Part shown: positions 9,557 to 16,795 of the stretch, one piece after another | Layout: each line of letters starts with the position of its first letter | Numbering within the stretch: the first letter of the stretch is position 1 | DNA from: an uncultured Spirochaetia bacterium | GTDB lineage: Bacteria; Spirochaetota; UBA4802; JAGODF01 | Length of the DNA stretch: 28,186 bases | Assembly (NCBI GenBank): GCA_937967705.1 | Contig: CALCJG010000307.1 | Span: 1-28,186, forward strand | Direction of reading: 5' to 3' | Notes under the pieces: generated by a model | What the model saw: the letters and a program-made list of their open reading frames with translations, nothing else | Database searches by the model: none | Told to the model about the DNA's origin: nothing | Program-made: the position numbers and the translations under genes

Positions 9557-9638
9557 CAAAAACCAGCCTTTACCAATAAAATGCGAACATCAAACCACAG
9601 TCTTTAAAATTATCGGAATTTTTCCGACAGGGGATCAT

Positions 9639-9669
9639 AAAAAAATCCCGGCATCAATGCCGGGATTTT
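9639..9669 (-). terminator. Rho-independent terminator after the TMEM43-family gene
   Basis: A perfect GC-rich inverted repeat pairs AATCCCGGCAT (9644-9654) with ATGCCGGGATT (9657-9667), and two A-T pairs extend it. In the minus-strand transcript it is followed by seven U residues (plus-strand A-run 9639-9645, partly within the stem). It lies about 65 bp after the stop codon at 9733. A shorter T-run on the other side could allow bidirectional action. Confidence 0.9.
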
Positions 9670-9732
9670 ATTACCCGATCTCTGATTCGATCAGGACCGA
9701 TTACGTGCTTTCGTACTACTGAAAGCTCAGAA

Positions 9733-10905
9733 CTATGCAGAAGCCGGTGCAGCCGATTTTTTCTTGTAGATAAGGAAACCGACAACGCCCGCCACGATGA
9801 TCAGAACGATCCACCAGTAGTAAACGAGCAGATAGAAAATCAGGGATAATACTGCGGCAACAATGGTCAGGATGAAACGGATGAGACCTGCGCCGAATTC
9901 CCCGACGTAGGGGATGAAATCCAGAAGCGTCGTCAGAGGCCCCACCAGCATATTCAAGCCCGCCGCCATGAGTACAAACCCGATGATGAGGTAAATCCAC
10001 CACATCATACGGTCTTCTGATTTCAGGTTGGCAATGAGCTTGTCCGGTCCTCCGTCTGCGGCAACGATGATGGGCTCATTGTTAACGGTATGAGTTCCCA
10101 GAGCCTTGCCCTGCTTTTCGCCGGAAAAGGTATACTGTATATCGGATGGATAAACGCTGTAGGAGATCCTCTTATCGCCCACCTTGGGGCTGTCTTTTTT
10201 GCCTTTCAGATAGACTTTATCCAATTCTTTGGAACCGCCTTTAAACCGAACATCTTTTACAGGAACTGTATAATCATTGACCGTACAGTTAGGAGTCGTA
10301 ATCATATCAGAGGTCTTCTCACCCTCAGGAACCACGGGGTTCTTTACACTGGAAGGGAGATTGTTGCTCTGGGCAAACCTGCGCCAAGTATCCCGGTCCT
10401 TCTTGTATTTCATCTGGATGGGCTTGGGAGAACTGGTCCACTCCAGAGTGTACTCCGTCCACTTTGTGGTAACCTGTTTCGTTCCCTTTTTCTGGGTTTT
10501 TGATTTTTCCTTGGAAACCACTGCGTAATACTCTATCTGTTTGTTGATGGCCAGATATTTCCCCTTGGGTAGACTAGCTCCATCACCGATCTCATCGGCT
10601 TTGGGTGTTCCTGTCAGGAATACCAACTGCCCGTCCTTTGAGGCCTTTTCAATCGGAACGGCTTTTGCAAATTCCTTGCCAAGCTCAGTCCGTGTGGCGC
10701 CACACCAGAGAACCGGCCATGAGATGATAAAACAGAGGAATCCGACCAGCATTCCCTTCACGGAATCGACGAACTGCGAACCGGCGCCTTTGACTTCAAC
10801 GCCCTCTTCGAGATCGTCGCTGGAGGATTCGCTGTAATCCTCATCGGAACCATCCTCGTCATCTCCGAAGATAAGATCCTCAAGTAAATAATCCTCTTGC
10901 TTCAT
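9733..10905 (-). CDS. TMEM43-family membrane protein
   Basis: This 390-residue protein has the TMEM43 (PF07787) arrangement: an N-terminal membrane span at about 51-69, a large central extramembrane domain and several C-terminal spans at about 303-376. The family-typical segment NMLVGPLTTLLDFIPYVGE lies between the C-terminal spans. The first 35 residues are unusually acidic and Ser-rich (EDGSDEDYSESSSDD). The central part contains short basic runs. The function of bacterial members is unknown. The eukaryotic homologue is an inner nuclear membrane/ER protein. The ATG at 10905 has a perfect AGGAGG 6 nt upstream, suggesting high expression. The gene has its own promoter candidate at 11056-11087 and a strong terminator at 9639-9669, so it appears to be a single-gene unit. 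Confidence 0.88.
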   Translation of the reverse strand: MKQEDYLLEDLIFGDDEDGSDEDYSESSSDDLEEGVEVKGAGSQFVDSVKGMLVGFLCFIISWPVLWCGATRTELGKEFAKAVPIEKASKDGQLVFLTGTPKADEIGDGASLPKGKYLAINKQIEYYAVVSKEKSKTQKKGTKQVTTKWTEYTLEWTSSPKPIQMKYKKDRDTWRRFAQSNNLPSSVKNPVVPEGEKTSDMITTPNCTVNDYTVPVKDVRFKGGSKELDKVYLKGKKDSPKVGDKRISYSVYPSDIQYTFSGEKQGKALGTHTVNNEPIIVAADGGPDKLIANLKSEDRMMWWIYLIIGFVLMAAGLNMLVGPLTTLLDFIPYVGEFGAGLIRFILTIVAAVLSLIFYLLVYYWWIVLIIVAGVVGFLIYKKKSAAPASA

Positions 10906-11055
10906 AAAAAACCTCCTATTTTTTTATTTAGTATCGATATTGTGATCTGATGATATTATGCAGGGAATCCGCAACACCATCACAACGTCTGCCCCCGCCA
11001 CAACGGATAGTCTTCCATTACAAAACCCTCCGTTATCCCAGCAAGCAACGTCATA

Positions 11056-11087
11056 ATTATATGACCCCATTTCGGAATAATTGTCAA
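11056..11087 (-). promoter_or_regulatory. Candidate promoter of the TMEM43-family gene
   Basis: A consensus TTGACA (11087-11082) begins four bases after the rph stop codon. Two -10 choices exist: TCATAT (11064-11059) at the ideal 17-bp spacing, or a perfect TATAAT (11061-11056) at 20 bp. Either would give a leader of about 145 nt before the AGGAGG-led ATG at 10905. No terminator was seen between rph and this promoter, so read-through is possible. Confidence 0.5.
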
Positions 11088-11090
11088 GTA

Positions 11091-11792
11091 TTAATATTTG
11101 TTTTGGATTTCCTGCAGTTGAACGATACCTTCCCGCGCCAGTGTCACCATCTCCATAAGCTGGTCTTGAGAAAAGGTCTTTTTTTCACCGGTCCCTTGTA
11201 TGTCGACCAGGTATTGATGGCCATCCATCACTACATTCAGGTCGACCTCAGCTCTGGAATCCTCTCCATAATCCAGGTCCAGCAGCAGTTCTCCTTCCAC
11301 ATAACCGACAGAGACCGCGGCAAGAGCGGATATCAACGGATTACCGTCTACTATTCCCTGATCCCGTAATCGGCTCAGGGCCATCTTCAGGGCGATGTAG
11401 GCGCCCGTTATGGCAGCGGTTCTGGTTCCTCCATCCGCCTGCAGGACATCACAGTCCACCTGAAGAGCACAACCCTTCAGAATAGCAAGATCGAGGATTC
11501 CCCTCAGGGATCGCCCTATCAACCGCTGTATCTCCACAGATCGCCCATCCGGCTTTATAGTCCGACGGCCGGAACGGGGCCTTGTGGAATAGGGAAGCAG
11601 CGTGTATTCCGCCGAAAGCCATCCCGATCCCTTCGATTTCGCGTGGTCCGGTACCTCACCGGAAAAGCTGACAGCACATATAACCCGGGTATCTCCCATA
11701 CTGAACAGCACAGAACCCTCCGCCGACGGGCAGTAATTCGTTTCTATATTCAAGGGGCGGAGCTCATGATTTTTCCTTGAGTTCTTTCTCAA
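11091..11792 (-). CDS. rph: Ribonuclease PH
   Basis: RNase PH trims the 3' ends of tRNA precursors by phosphorolysis. Family signatures are intact: GSVLFSMGDTRVICAVS, SAEYTLLPYSTRPR, GRSVEIQRLIGRSLR (phosphate-binding arginines), DCDVLQADGGTRTAAITGAY, and EDSRAEVDLNVVM with the two metal-binding aspartates. I place the start at TTG 11792. This gives MRKNSRKNHELRP, which aligns residue for residue with the conserved 13-residue N-terminus (MRxxGRxxxELRP) of other RNases PH, with an AAGGAG 10 nt upstream. The ATG at 11801 is in frame but only 2 nt from that ribosome site. The gene overlaps the end of the UPF0164-like gene by 29 bp (38 bp with the ATG), so the two are co-transcribed. Confidence 0.95.
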   Translation of the reverse strand: MRKNSRKNHELRPLNIETNYCPSAEGSVLFSMGDTRVICAVSFSGEVPDHAKSKGSGWLSAEYTLLPYSTRPRSGRRTIKPDGRSVEIQRLIGRSLRGILDLAILKGCALQVDCDVLQADGGTRTAAITGAYIALKMALSRLRDQGIVDGNPLISALAAVSVGYVEGELLLDLDYGEDSRAEVDLNVVMDGHQYLVDIQGTGEKKTFSQDQLMEMVTLAREGIVQLQEIQNKY

Positions 11793-12972
11793 TCTTCTCA
11801 TTCTCCTTCTTTAATCTTCGCAATTCCTCCAGGTCTTTGATCTTCTGCCGGACATTTTTATGATAGCGGTTGTAATCCCGGCACTTTTCAAAAGCCTCGA
11901 TGGCAGCATCGATATTATCGTTGATGTAGAATCTTATTCCCTCCTGATAATACTTCTCCGCCATCTGTTTGTCTTCCATCGTTATGACCTTCAGCATGAG
12001 CTTGAAACCCACCGTAAAAGAATAGGTCGGGCCGAAAACACCCGCATCCGAATAGGATGCATCAACATTGAATCCGACATTCTGAACCTGATAATTGAAA
12101 CCCATCCCGAAAGAATAAGTACCGGCGTCATTGAATCGATATCCGGTGCGCAATGAGAGTATGTCCATATAGGTGAATTCGACACCGGTGTTCATACGAA
12201 AGCTTTCCTGAAAGCCATAGGTGAAGTCATAGAGATCCGAGCTTTCGATCAGGCTTTCTATCATATCCACGTTGAAAACCATCCACTTGGTCAGATAGTA
12301 GGAAGTCCCCAGACGAACCAGCCTGGGCAGCGGATCGTCCTTGGCTTTGGTTCCGATGTTCTGAACGGACATGCCCAGGGCAAAATTCCGTAAATGCGTC
12401 TCGAAGGGGGAATACATGTAGAGCCTTTTAAGTATACCCACATCAGCGGCATAGGAATGCAGGGTCAGGGTATCTATCTTCTGGTAAATATATTTAAAGG
12501 ACCCTCCGACCTCGACAAACCCGAAAGAGTAACCATATGCCATTACCCCGCTGGCGTTATAAAAATAGACCTTACCTGTTTCATTGCCCTCAATATCAAT
12601 TTTTTCAAAGGGGGGGACCCAGAAGACGGAGTTGGAGATACCCAGAAAGCCGTTCATATCCTCCACCGGCTGAAAGGCAACACTTATGTTCTCAAACCTT
12701 GAATCCAGTATCAATTCCTGATGCATTATAGAAAGGGTAGGATATTTCATGGTACCCAATCCGGCCGGATTGTAGTAGATGGCATTTATATCCCCGGTCA
12801 TCGCCGTGAAAGCCTCACCCATACCCAGGGGACGACTCCCAACCCCGATTTCCAGGAAATCCGCCCCAGAGGTACCCGTACTGCCCGCTGCTATTAAATC
12901 CTTCAGGTCAAAGCATATAACACTCCCCATCAGCAACAGGCAGAGCAGTAGTTTCTTTGGAATAATTGACAT
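11764..12972 (-). CDS. UPF0164/PorV-like outer-membrane protein with C-terminal TPR and coiled coil
   Basis: This 402-residue protein begins with a basic-hydrophobic export signal (MSIIPKKLLLCLLLMGSV). The motif SRPLGMGEAFTAMTGDINAI, followed by YYNPAGLG (residues 46-73), is the hallmark of the UPF0164/PorV/PorQ group of outer-membrane barrels, a family well represented in spirochaetes. The following 250 residues show repeated amphipathic strands (SYAADVGIL, LGTSYYL, SLRTGYRFNDAG). The last 70 residues differ. A TPR-like helical pair (AEKYYQEGIRFYI, DAAIEAFEKCRDY) is followed by a highly charged coiled coil (LEELRRLKKENEKIEKELKE), which should sit in the periplasm. The ATG at 12972 has no ribosome site but lies 6 nt after a perfect -10 box, so the mRNA is probably leaderless. 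Downstream rph overlaps its end. Confidence 0.87.
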   Translation of the reverse strand: MSIIPKKLLLCLLLMGSVICFDLKDLIAAGSTGTSGADFLEIGVGSRPLGMGEAFTAMTGDINAIYYNPAGLGTMKYPTLSIMHQELILDSRFENISVAFQPVEDMNGFLGISNSVFWVPPFEKIDIEGNETGKVYFYNASGVMAYGYSFGFVEVGGSFKYIYQKIDTLTLHSYAADVGILKRLYMYSPFETHLRNFALGMSVQNIGTKAKDDPLPRLVRLGTSYYLTKWMVFNVDMIESLIESSDLYDFTYGFQESFRMNTGVEFTYMDILSLRTGYRFNDAGTYSFGMGFNYQVQNVGFNVDASYSDAGVFGPTYSFTVGFKLMLKVITMEDKQMAEKYYQEGIRFYINDNIDAAIEAFEKCRDYNRYHKNVRQKIKDLEELRRLKKENEKIEKELKEKS

Positions 12973-12978
12973 TATAAT

Positions 12979-13007
12979 ATTATACGTAAAAAAACTGTTT
13001 ATTTCAA
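12979..13007 (-). promoter_or_regulatory. Strong promoter giving a leaderless mRNA
   Basis: On the minus strand TTGAAA (13007-13002), a 17-bp spacer and a perfect TATAAT (12984-12979) form an almost ideal sigma-70-type promoter. Only six bases separate the -10 from the ATG at 12972, so transcription should start at or within a base or two of the start codon. The absence of any Shine-Dalgarno sequence fits a leaderless transcript. Confidence 0.75.
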
Positions 13008-13124
13008 GCCTGTATTTCCAATATTCGACTGCTGGGGGCCGGATCTAGTTATTAACAATTTACCAGAACAGTATCGAATCAACTCCGATTGAAATTGTAA
13101 TTGAATATCGATCTGCAGGAGGTT

Positions 13125-14321
13125 TCATTTAATGAGACTTTCCAGAAGCAAATGATTGAAACTGCTCCGATCATCAATCTCGAGGATTTCTTTCTGGATG
13201 AGATTATCGTGCAAGCGATTCATCTCCTCAATGATTTCTGACAGCCGCTCCCCCTCATCCCGGTTTGTAAATACTATGATCATATCCAGTTTAATATAAG
13301 AGGCGACTGTTTCCTTATACAACAAACCCCTTATTTTTGCCTGAAGCAGCCTGAAAAGATAATAAGCACTTATACTCCCTCTATATACACAGCGAAGAAG
13401 GAAAATTTGACCTCCTTCCCGGCAGCGATAAAGGTTGTAATAGTACTCTATGAGGGAATAGGCTCTCTTTAGATTGTCCGCCGAGATGGTGAGATTTCCG
13501 CTGATGATACGGTCAAAAAGGAGATAATGAACCATCAGATGATCGACAATGCGATTATGGATTTCCTCCTCGGTATTGAGGAAGGGGCTGTTTGTCTTGA
13601 TCATGACGATCGTTGACAATTCACCGGGATGGGACATGATCTCAGGGTAAAGGGAGGAAAATTTAGACCAGAGATTTCTCAGAGCGAAAAAATATACTTT
13701 CTCTCTTTCAGAAAGTGGAAATCTTTTGTAGAGAAAGAGGGATTCCTTTATTTCCTCATATGTCAGAAGAACACCCCAGGCACCGTTAAAGATTTTTTTA
13801 AAAAGCGCCTCGGACAAATCAATCATCAGATTACTGCCATCGAGATCTTTTATCTGGTTAATCCAGGGACTGTAACAGCGCTTTTCAAAATCGTAGGAGA
13901 GTACGGCAAAGTCTTCCATCTGCATATCCGCCATACCCTCTTCAATTGAGGTCAGCAGGGAATCATACAGTGTATCCTGGGGATAATCAAGGGGGTTAAA
14001 ACTGCTGTTGGAATTTTCCATTCCAATGAGGCTGACCGCTTTGTAAAAGAGGGAATGATAGAGATGAAGGAGATTATTCTCAGTGATCCGTTCCTCATCG
14101 GGAGTTATCTCCATATCCTCCTGATCAGTAACTTTATCGACAAGATCCCTGAGCTCTCTTGTGAAAGTTTTGTCCCGGATTTTCTGAAGCTCTTCCTCGG
14201 TATAACCTTCGGTGGAATCGAATATCTCATACTCCCCATGATCCTGGAATTTGTCGGCTCCGCCCCTTTCCGCAACACTGCGACGAATTCCTTCAACCGT
14301 TATAATCTTTTCTCTTTCCAA
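13125..14321 (-). CDS. Hypothetical 398-residue helical protein downstream of nadA
   Basis: I do not recognise this protein. It has no signal peptide or membrane span and appears almost wholly helical. An acidic N-terminal third (TEEELQKIRDKTFTREL, QEDMEITPDEER) is followed by hydrophobic-aromatic helices (LLHLYHSLFYKAVSLIG, SLIEYYYNLYRCREGGQIF). The frame extends upstream into nadA, but the best start is TTG 14321, preceded by AGGGAG at 6 nt and 31 bp after the nadA stop codon. No ATG occurs in the first 80 codons. Co-transcription with nadA is likely. Downstream, 152 bp separate it from the UPF0164-like gene, which has its own promoter. Codon use and the intact frame support a real gene. 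Function is unknown, and a link to NAD synthesis would be only an inference from position. Confidence 0.8.
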   Translation of the reverse strand: MEREKIITVEGIRRSVAERGGADKFQDHGEYEIFDSTEGYTEEELQKIRDKTFTRELRDLVDKVTDQEDMEITPDEERITENNLLHLYHSLFYKAVSLIGMENSNSSFNPLDYPQDTLYDSLLTSIEEGMADMQMEDFAVLSYDFEKRCYSPWINQIKDLDGSNLMIDLSEALFKKIFNGAWGVLLTYEEIKESLFLYKRFPLSEREKVYFFALRNLWSKFSSLYPEIMSHPGELSTIVMIKTNSPFLNTEEEIHNRIVDHLMVHYLLFDRIISGNLTISADNLKRAYSLIEYYYNLYRCREGGQIFLLRCVYRGSISAYYLFRLLQAKIRGLLYKETVASYIKLDMIIVFTNRDEGERLSEIIEEMNRLHDNLIQKEILEIDDRSSFNHLLLESLIK

Positions 14322-14352
14322 AAAGCTCTCCCTGAAAACCGAACGAGAATTC

Positions 14353-15255
14353 CTAATACGAAAGTTCCAGCATGCGCTCGAGGCAATTTCGGGCTTTAAC
14401 CGCGACCTCTTCCGACACCGCAACAAGAGGGCTCTCCGTTTCAAGGGAATGATACAGTTTAGCCAGGTCAATTTTTTTCATATTTGGACAGATAAAGGAT
14501 TCCGATGCCAGGATATATTCATTATCGGGTGAAACAGTTTTTAGCTTGAAGATCATCCCCTTTTCAGTTCCGATAATGATTTGTTGGCCGTGTGTCTTTT
14601 TGACAAATTCCACCATCCCTCCGGTCGAGAGAACTTCATCCGCCAGTTCCGCAACCTCCGGACGGCATTCCGGATGGACCAGAACTAAAGCATCCGGATA
14701 CTTCTCTCTGACTCTCGACAGTTCTTCCGTGGAAAAACGTTCATGAGTTGGACAGAACCCCTTCCAGAAGATGAGCTCCTTATCTGTGAACCTGCTTACA
14801 TAATGCCCCAGGTTTTTATCTGGAACGAAGATAATCTTTTTGCCCTCAATCCGCTGAACGATTTTCACAGCATTCGACGAGGTACAGCACACATCAGACA
14901 CCGCTTTTACGGCTGCTGTAGAGTTTATATAGGTTACGACCTTAGCATCCGGATGCTCCTGCTTCAGCCTGAGGACATCTTCCTCATTCGCCATATCAGC
15001 CATCGGACAACCCGCTGAAAGGTCCGGCAGAATGATCTTTTTTTGTGGTGAGAGTATATAGGCGGACTCAGCCATGAAATGAACACCGCAGAACACTATG
15101 ATATCCGCATCATTTTTCGCGGCGATACGGGCCAGTTCAAGGGAATCCCCTGTATAATCCGCTATGCTCTGTATCTCATCATTCTGATAATTATGGGCGA
15201 GAATCAATGCATTTTTTTCCTTGGATAATGCCTTGATTCTTTCCTTCAGTTCCAT
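14353..15255 (-). CDS. nadA: Quinolinate synthase A
   Basis: NadA condenses iminoaspartate with dihydroxyacetone phosphate to quinolinate, the second step of de novo NAD synthesis, using a 4Fe-4S cluster. The three cluster cysteines are seen in SAGCPMAD, GFCPTHERF and ICPNMKK, at the spacing of the short (about 300-residue) Thermotoga-type enzymes. ILAHNYQNDEIQSIADYTGDS, YINSTAAVK, HPEC and IIGTEKGM are further family signatures. The ATG at 15255 is chosen because AGGGAG lies 6 nt upstream. An in-frame TTG-ATG pair at 15276-15273 would add seven residues without a ribosome site. No nadB or nadC is in the window. The next gene downstream is an unrecognised helical protein 31 bp away. Confidence 0.96.
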   Translation of the reverse strand: MELKERIKALSKEKNALILAHNYQNDEIQSIADYTGDSLELARIAAKNDADIIVFCGVHFMAESAYILSPQKKIILPDLSAGCPMADMANEEDVLRLKQEHPDAKVVTYINSTAAVKAVSDVCCTSSNAVKIVQRIEGKKIIFVPDKNLGHYVSRFTDKELIFWKGFCPTHERFSTEELSRVREKYPDALVLVHPECRPEVAELADEVLSTGGMVEFVKKTHGQQIIIGTEKGMIFKLKTVSPDNEYILASESFICPNMKKIDLAKLYHSLETESPLVAVSEEVAVKARNCLERMLELSY

Positions 15256-15324
15256 GAAAATCTCCCTCAGCATCAAACTCGGTATTTTTTAGTCGCGCTA
15301 AACATTACTTCTACTTAACCAATG

Positions 15325-15357
15325 AGGGTTGCAAAAAGAATTAAATATAGCAACCTT
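15325..15357. repeat. Inverted repeat in the nadA upstream region
   Basis: AGGGTTGC (15325-15332) is complementary to GCAACCTT (15350-15357), with one G-U pair, separated by 17 AT-rich bases. It lies 70-100 bp upstream of the nadA start. It may be an operator or an RNA hairpin in the nadA leader. It does not resemble the known NiaR-type operator as I remember it. No T-run follows in either direction. Confidence 0.4.
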
Positions 15358-15394
15358 AAATTATTTAAAGCGTTGAAAAAAATCAAAAAAATAT

Positions 15395-15425
15395 TTGACA
15401 ATAAACACTATCATTTGCTTATGAT
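15395..15425 (+). promoter_or_regulatory. Promoter of tRNA-Asn
   Basis: TTGACA (15395-15400) and TATGAT (15420-15425), separated by 19 bp, precede the tRNA. A start near 15432 would leave a 5' leader of about ten bases. The spacing is slightly long, but both boxes match well and the position is right. Confidence 0.65.
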
Positions 15426-15441
15426 TATCCCGTTCCAATAT

Positions 15442-15514
15442 TCCCCTGTAGCTCAGTCGGTAGAGCAGTTGGCTGTTAACCAATTGGTCGTAGGTTCGAG
15501 TCCTACCGGGGGAG
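15442..15514 (+). tRNA. tRNA-Asn (anticodon GTT)
   Basis: The 73 bases fold into a complete cloverleaf. The acceptor stem TCCCCTG/CGGGGGA has one G-T pair, and the D-stem is GCTC/GAGC. The anticodon stem GTTGG/CCAAT carries loop CTGTTAA, in which GTT at positions 34-36 reads Asn codons. The variable loop is five bases, and T-stem GTAGG/CCTAC holds TTCGAGT. The discriminator base is G and the 3' CCA is not encoded (GCAA follows), so it must be added after transcription. Confidence 0.97.
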
Positions 15515-15552
15515 CAAAGGTCCGCTCCTCGCCTCACAAGTGGGAGCCATGG

Positions 15553-15590
15553 AAAAGGGCTTCAGAACGATCTGAAGCCCTTTTCTTTTC
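15553..15590 (+). terminator. Rho-independent terminator of tRNA-Asn
   Basis: A 14-bp perfect stem, AAAAGGGCTTCAGA (15553-15566) with 15571-15584, closes an ACGA tetraloop. It is followed by CTTTTC after the four stem T residues. The A-rich left flank may allow weaker termination on the other strand. It ends two bases before the alr -35 box, so tRNA and alr are separately transcribed. Confidence 0.93.
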
Positions 15591-15591
15591 A

Positions 15592-15619
15592 TTGACAAAT
15601 ACATTACTCCCGGCATAAT
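15592..15619 (+). promoter_or_regulatory. Promoter of alr, near-leaderless
   Basis: TTGACA (15592-15597), a 16-bp spacer and CATAAT (15614-15619) form a good promoter. The -10 ends nine bases before the alr ATG at 15629, so the predicted start leaves at most about 2-3 untranslated bases. The intervening TCTTCTCTT has no Shine-Dalgarno sequence. Confidence 0.7.
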
Positions 15620-15628
15620 TCTTCTCTT

Positions 15629-16777
15629 ATGGTATTTACTCATGAAGCTTACATAAACCGTCCGACCCGTGCAGAGATTCTTATACCTGCACTGATTAAT
15701 AATTATCAGATTGTACGTTCACTTATCGATCCCTGCGTCAAGGTAATGGCCATGGTCAAGGCAAACGCTTACGGTCATGGCATACTCCGCACTTCCCAGG
15801 AACTCATCAATGCCGGAGTAGATTATCTGGGCGTGGCGTACCTGGAAGAAGCTGTGTTTCTTAGGAATCAGGGGATATCAGCCCCCATTCTTGTCCTCGG
15901 AGCCATCAATACAGAACAGATTGCAGATTTTCTCAGGTATAATGTGGAAATCACCAGCTCATCACTGGAAAAATCCCGGGCCATTTCGCGTGTCGCTTCC
16001 TCCTTGAGCAAGACAGCCCGGGTTCATCTGAAGATTGACACCGGAATGGAAAGAATCGGGGTCCACTGGTACAATGCAGAAAGGTTTGTCGGCGATTCCC
16101 TTGAGATGGCCAACATTGAGACCGTTGGAGTTTTTTCTCACCTTGCAAAAGCGGAGTCCGACGGCGGATTCACCGGAACTCAGATTACCCGCTTCGACCA
16201 TATGGTTGAGTTCCTGAGCCGCAGGGGCACCCTTCCAGAATACATTCATATGGCCAACTCTGCAGGAATCATCAACCATAAAGATTCCCATTACAATATG
16301 GTACGCCCCGGCATTATGCTCTACGGATACAATCCCAATGGATACCATCCGAATGTACGATTTGACGGAACACCCCTGAAACCTGTCATGACCCTGAAGA
16401 GCAAGGTTTCTTATTTCAAGGTATGTCCTCCATCTACAGGCATCAGCTACAATCATTCCTTCATCACCGACAGGCAGACAAGAATCGTCACCCTGCCTGT
16501 AGGATACGGGGATGGATACTGTAGACTTTTTTCCAACAGGGGGGAAGTTATTATCGGGCATAAAAGGTATCCAGTGGTTGGAACCATCTGCATGGATCAG
16601 ACGATGGTGGACATCGGGCCCGATGGGACCGCGTATAACGGGGATGATGTGCTGCTCTTCGGGGAAATGGAAGGGGAAGTCATTCCCCTGGAAAGCCTCT
16701 GCGAAAGGATCGGCACTATAACATATGAGGTACTTTGCGGAATCAGTTCCCGCGTTCCCCGCATCTATCTCTCCTGA
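15629..16777 (+). CDS. alr: Alanine racemase
   Basis: Alr interconverts L- and D-alanine with pyridoxal phosphate, supplying D-Ala for peptidoglycan. The 382-residue protein has the usual TIM barrel plus C-terminal beta domain. The PLP lysine is K44 in AMVKANAYGHG. The second catalytic base is Y274 in GISYNHSF. HLKIDTGMERIG (133-144), HMANSAG (207-213), RPGIMLYG (226-233) and TICMDQTMVD (319-328) are all intact. The ATG at 15629 is the only good start and gives the expected N-terminus (NRPTRAEILIPALINNY). It lacks a ribosome site and sits just after a promoter, so it is probably translated from a near-leaderless mRNA. It converges on the SIS-family gene with an 18-bp gap and no clear terminator between. 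Confidence 0.96.
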   Translation: MVFTHEAYINRPTRAEILIPALINNYQIVRSLIDPCVKVMAMVKANAYGHGILRTSQELINAGVDYLGVAYLEEAVFLRNQGISAPILVLGAINTEQIADFLRYNVEITSSSLEKSRAISRVASSLSKTARVHLKIDTGMERIGVHWYNAERFVGDSLEMANIETVGVFSHLAKAESDGGFTGTQITRFDHMVEFLSRRGTLPEYIHMANSAGIINHKDSHYNMVRPGIMLYGYNPNGYHPNVRFDGTPLKPVMTLKSKVSYFKVCPPSTGISYNHSFITDRQTRIVTLPVGYGDGYCRLFSNRGEVIIGHKRYPVVGTICMDQTMVDIGPDGTAYNGDDVLLFGEMEGEVIPLESLCERIGTITYEVLCGISSRVPRIYLS

Positions 16778-16795
16778 GTCGTGAACAGCCTGTCT

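Noticed and set aside
13117..13155. Plus-strand AGGAGG followed by ATG suggesting a small gene
   Set aside because: The frame closes after seven codons and lies on the complement of the end of the 398-residue gene. The ribosome-site match is chance.
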